A stretch of 6,673 nucleotides of DNA. It comes from Abditibacteriota bacterium (GTDB lineage Bacteria; Armatimonadota; UBA5829). The notes below the pieces were generated by a model that was not told where the DNA came from, did no database searches, and saw only the letters and a program-made list of their open reading frames with translations. The stretch is taken from assembly GCA_017958015.1 (NCBI GenBank), contig JAGDDM010000057.1, positions 1-6,673 on the forward strand. Reading direction: 5' to 3'. Below, one piece after another: positions 6,533 to 6,673 of the stretch; positions within the stretch are counted from its first letter, which is position 1; each line of letters begins with the position of its first letter. A program made the position numbers and the translations under genes.

Positions 6533-6570
6533 GAGAAAACTCACAAAGTCGGCATTTTGTGCGTTTTCTT
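6533..6570. promoter_or_regulatory. Distal 38-bp palindrome, second copy of the putative operator
   Basis: Arm GAGAAAACTCACAAA (6533-6547) and arm TTTGTGCGTTTTCTT (6556-6570) repeat the 15-8-15 design of the proximal copy. Its left arm is the exact complement of the proximal right arm, and its right arm matches the proximal left arm at 14 of 15 bases, so the pair also forms one nested inverted repeat. The centres are 51 bp apart, near five helical turns, which would place two bound dimers on the same DNA face. Confidence 0.7.
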
Positions 6571-6596
6571 TGAACTTTGCGGGTTTGTTTTATAAT
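6570..6596 (+). promoter_or_regulatory. Possible weak rightward promoter
   Basis: TTGAAC (6570-6575) and a perfect TATAAT (6591-6596) lie on the plus strand with a 15-base spacer, shorter than the usual 16-18. It would drive transcription out of the right end of the window and its -35 abuts the distal palindrome. The AT-rich setting makes a chance match plausible. Confidence 0.3.
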
Positions 6597-6598
6597 CC

Positions 6599-6615
6599 GT
6601 CCGCCTTTGGCGGAC
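6599..6615. repeat. Short perfect hairpin
   Basis: GTCCGCC (6599-6605) and GGCGGAC (6609-6615) form a 7-bp stem with a TTT loop. No clear T-tract follows on either strand, so it is a poor terminator. It is more likely part of the intergenic repeat element that continues to the window edge, or a weak terminator for a gene outside. Confidence 0.6.
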
Positions 6616-6617
6616 AC

Positions 6618-6673
6618 ATTAATTATTCATTATTCAATAGCGCCGGTGACGCGACTTCATTATTCACTATTCA
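6618..6673. repeat. AT-rich heptamer repeats, part of an intergenic element cut by the window edge
   Basis: The string TTCATTATTCA occurs at 6626-6636 and again at 6656-6666, 30 bases apart. It is built from units like ATTATTC, and the second copy continues as CTATTCA to the window end. The GC-rich segment GCGCCGGTGACGCG (6640-6653) sits between them. There is no coding potential. The alternating AT-rich repeats and GC-rich core resemble small dispersed intergenic repeats, but copy number cannot be judged from one window. Confidence 0.55.

Noticed and set aside
6482..6570. Palindromes as a CRISPR array or transposon ends
   Set aside because: There are only two units separated by 13 bases, with no spacers of regular length, no transposase and no target-site duplication visible; their position over a promoter suits an operator better.

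Overview
The window looks like chromosomal DNA from a GC-rich bacterium, with five protein genes in two convergent groups. A rightward group occupies 1-4570: a glycerophosphodiester phosphodiesterase cut by the left edge, an IMP dehydrogenase (guaB) 15 bases behind it, and an enlarged lipid II flippase (murJ). A leftward group occupies 4607-6440: a Fic-family protein (likely AMP transferase) followed by a small exported leucine-rich-repeat protein. A strong bidirectional terminator (4572-4608) separates the two groups.

The host cannot be named securely. MurJ implies a peptidoglycan-making bacterium, and AAAGGAG-type Shine-Dalgarno sequences precede the LRR and fic genes (the one before guaB is AGGAG). 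The IMP dehydrogenase resembles the eukaryotic type more than the common bacterial type. With the secreted LRR protein and the ATTATTCA-like intergenic repeats at the right edge, this suggests an anaerobic, possibly host-associated lineage outside the well-studied groups. That placement is inference, not a taxonomic call.

Left part: the phosphodiesterase and guaB look co-transcribed. A perfect 14-bp hairpin with a poor T-tract then stands 17 bases before the chosen murJ start, and murJ has no visible Shine-Dalgarno sequence. MurJ has the expected 14 membrane segments, but about 240 residues of soluble, Ala- and charge-rich sequence lie between segments 13 and 14, on the outer face of the membrane. 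This is the most unusual protein feature of the window.

Right part: fic encodes an inhibitory helix motif, the full HPFxDGNGRxxR catalytic motif and a C-terminal winged-helix domain. It is preceded by a near-consensus promoter (TTGACT, 17 bp, TATAAT). Two related 38-bp palindromes with centres 51 bp apart lie upstream, and one overlaps the promoter spacer. This arrangement suggests an operator, possibly bound by the Fic protein itself. The LRR gene starts 61 bases after fic with no terminator between, so they may form an operon. The last 75 bases hold a small hairpin and AT-rich heptamer repeats, probably an intergenic repeat element cut by the window edge.
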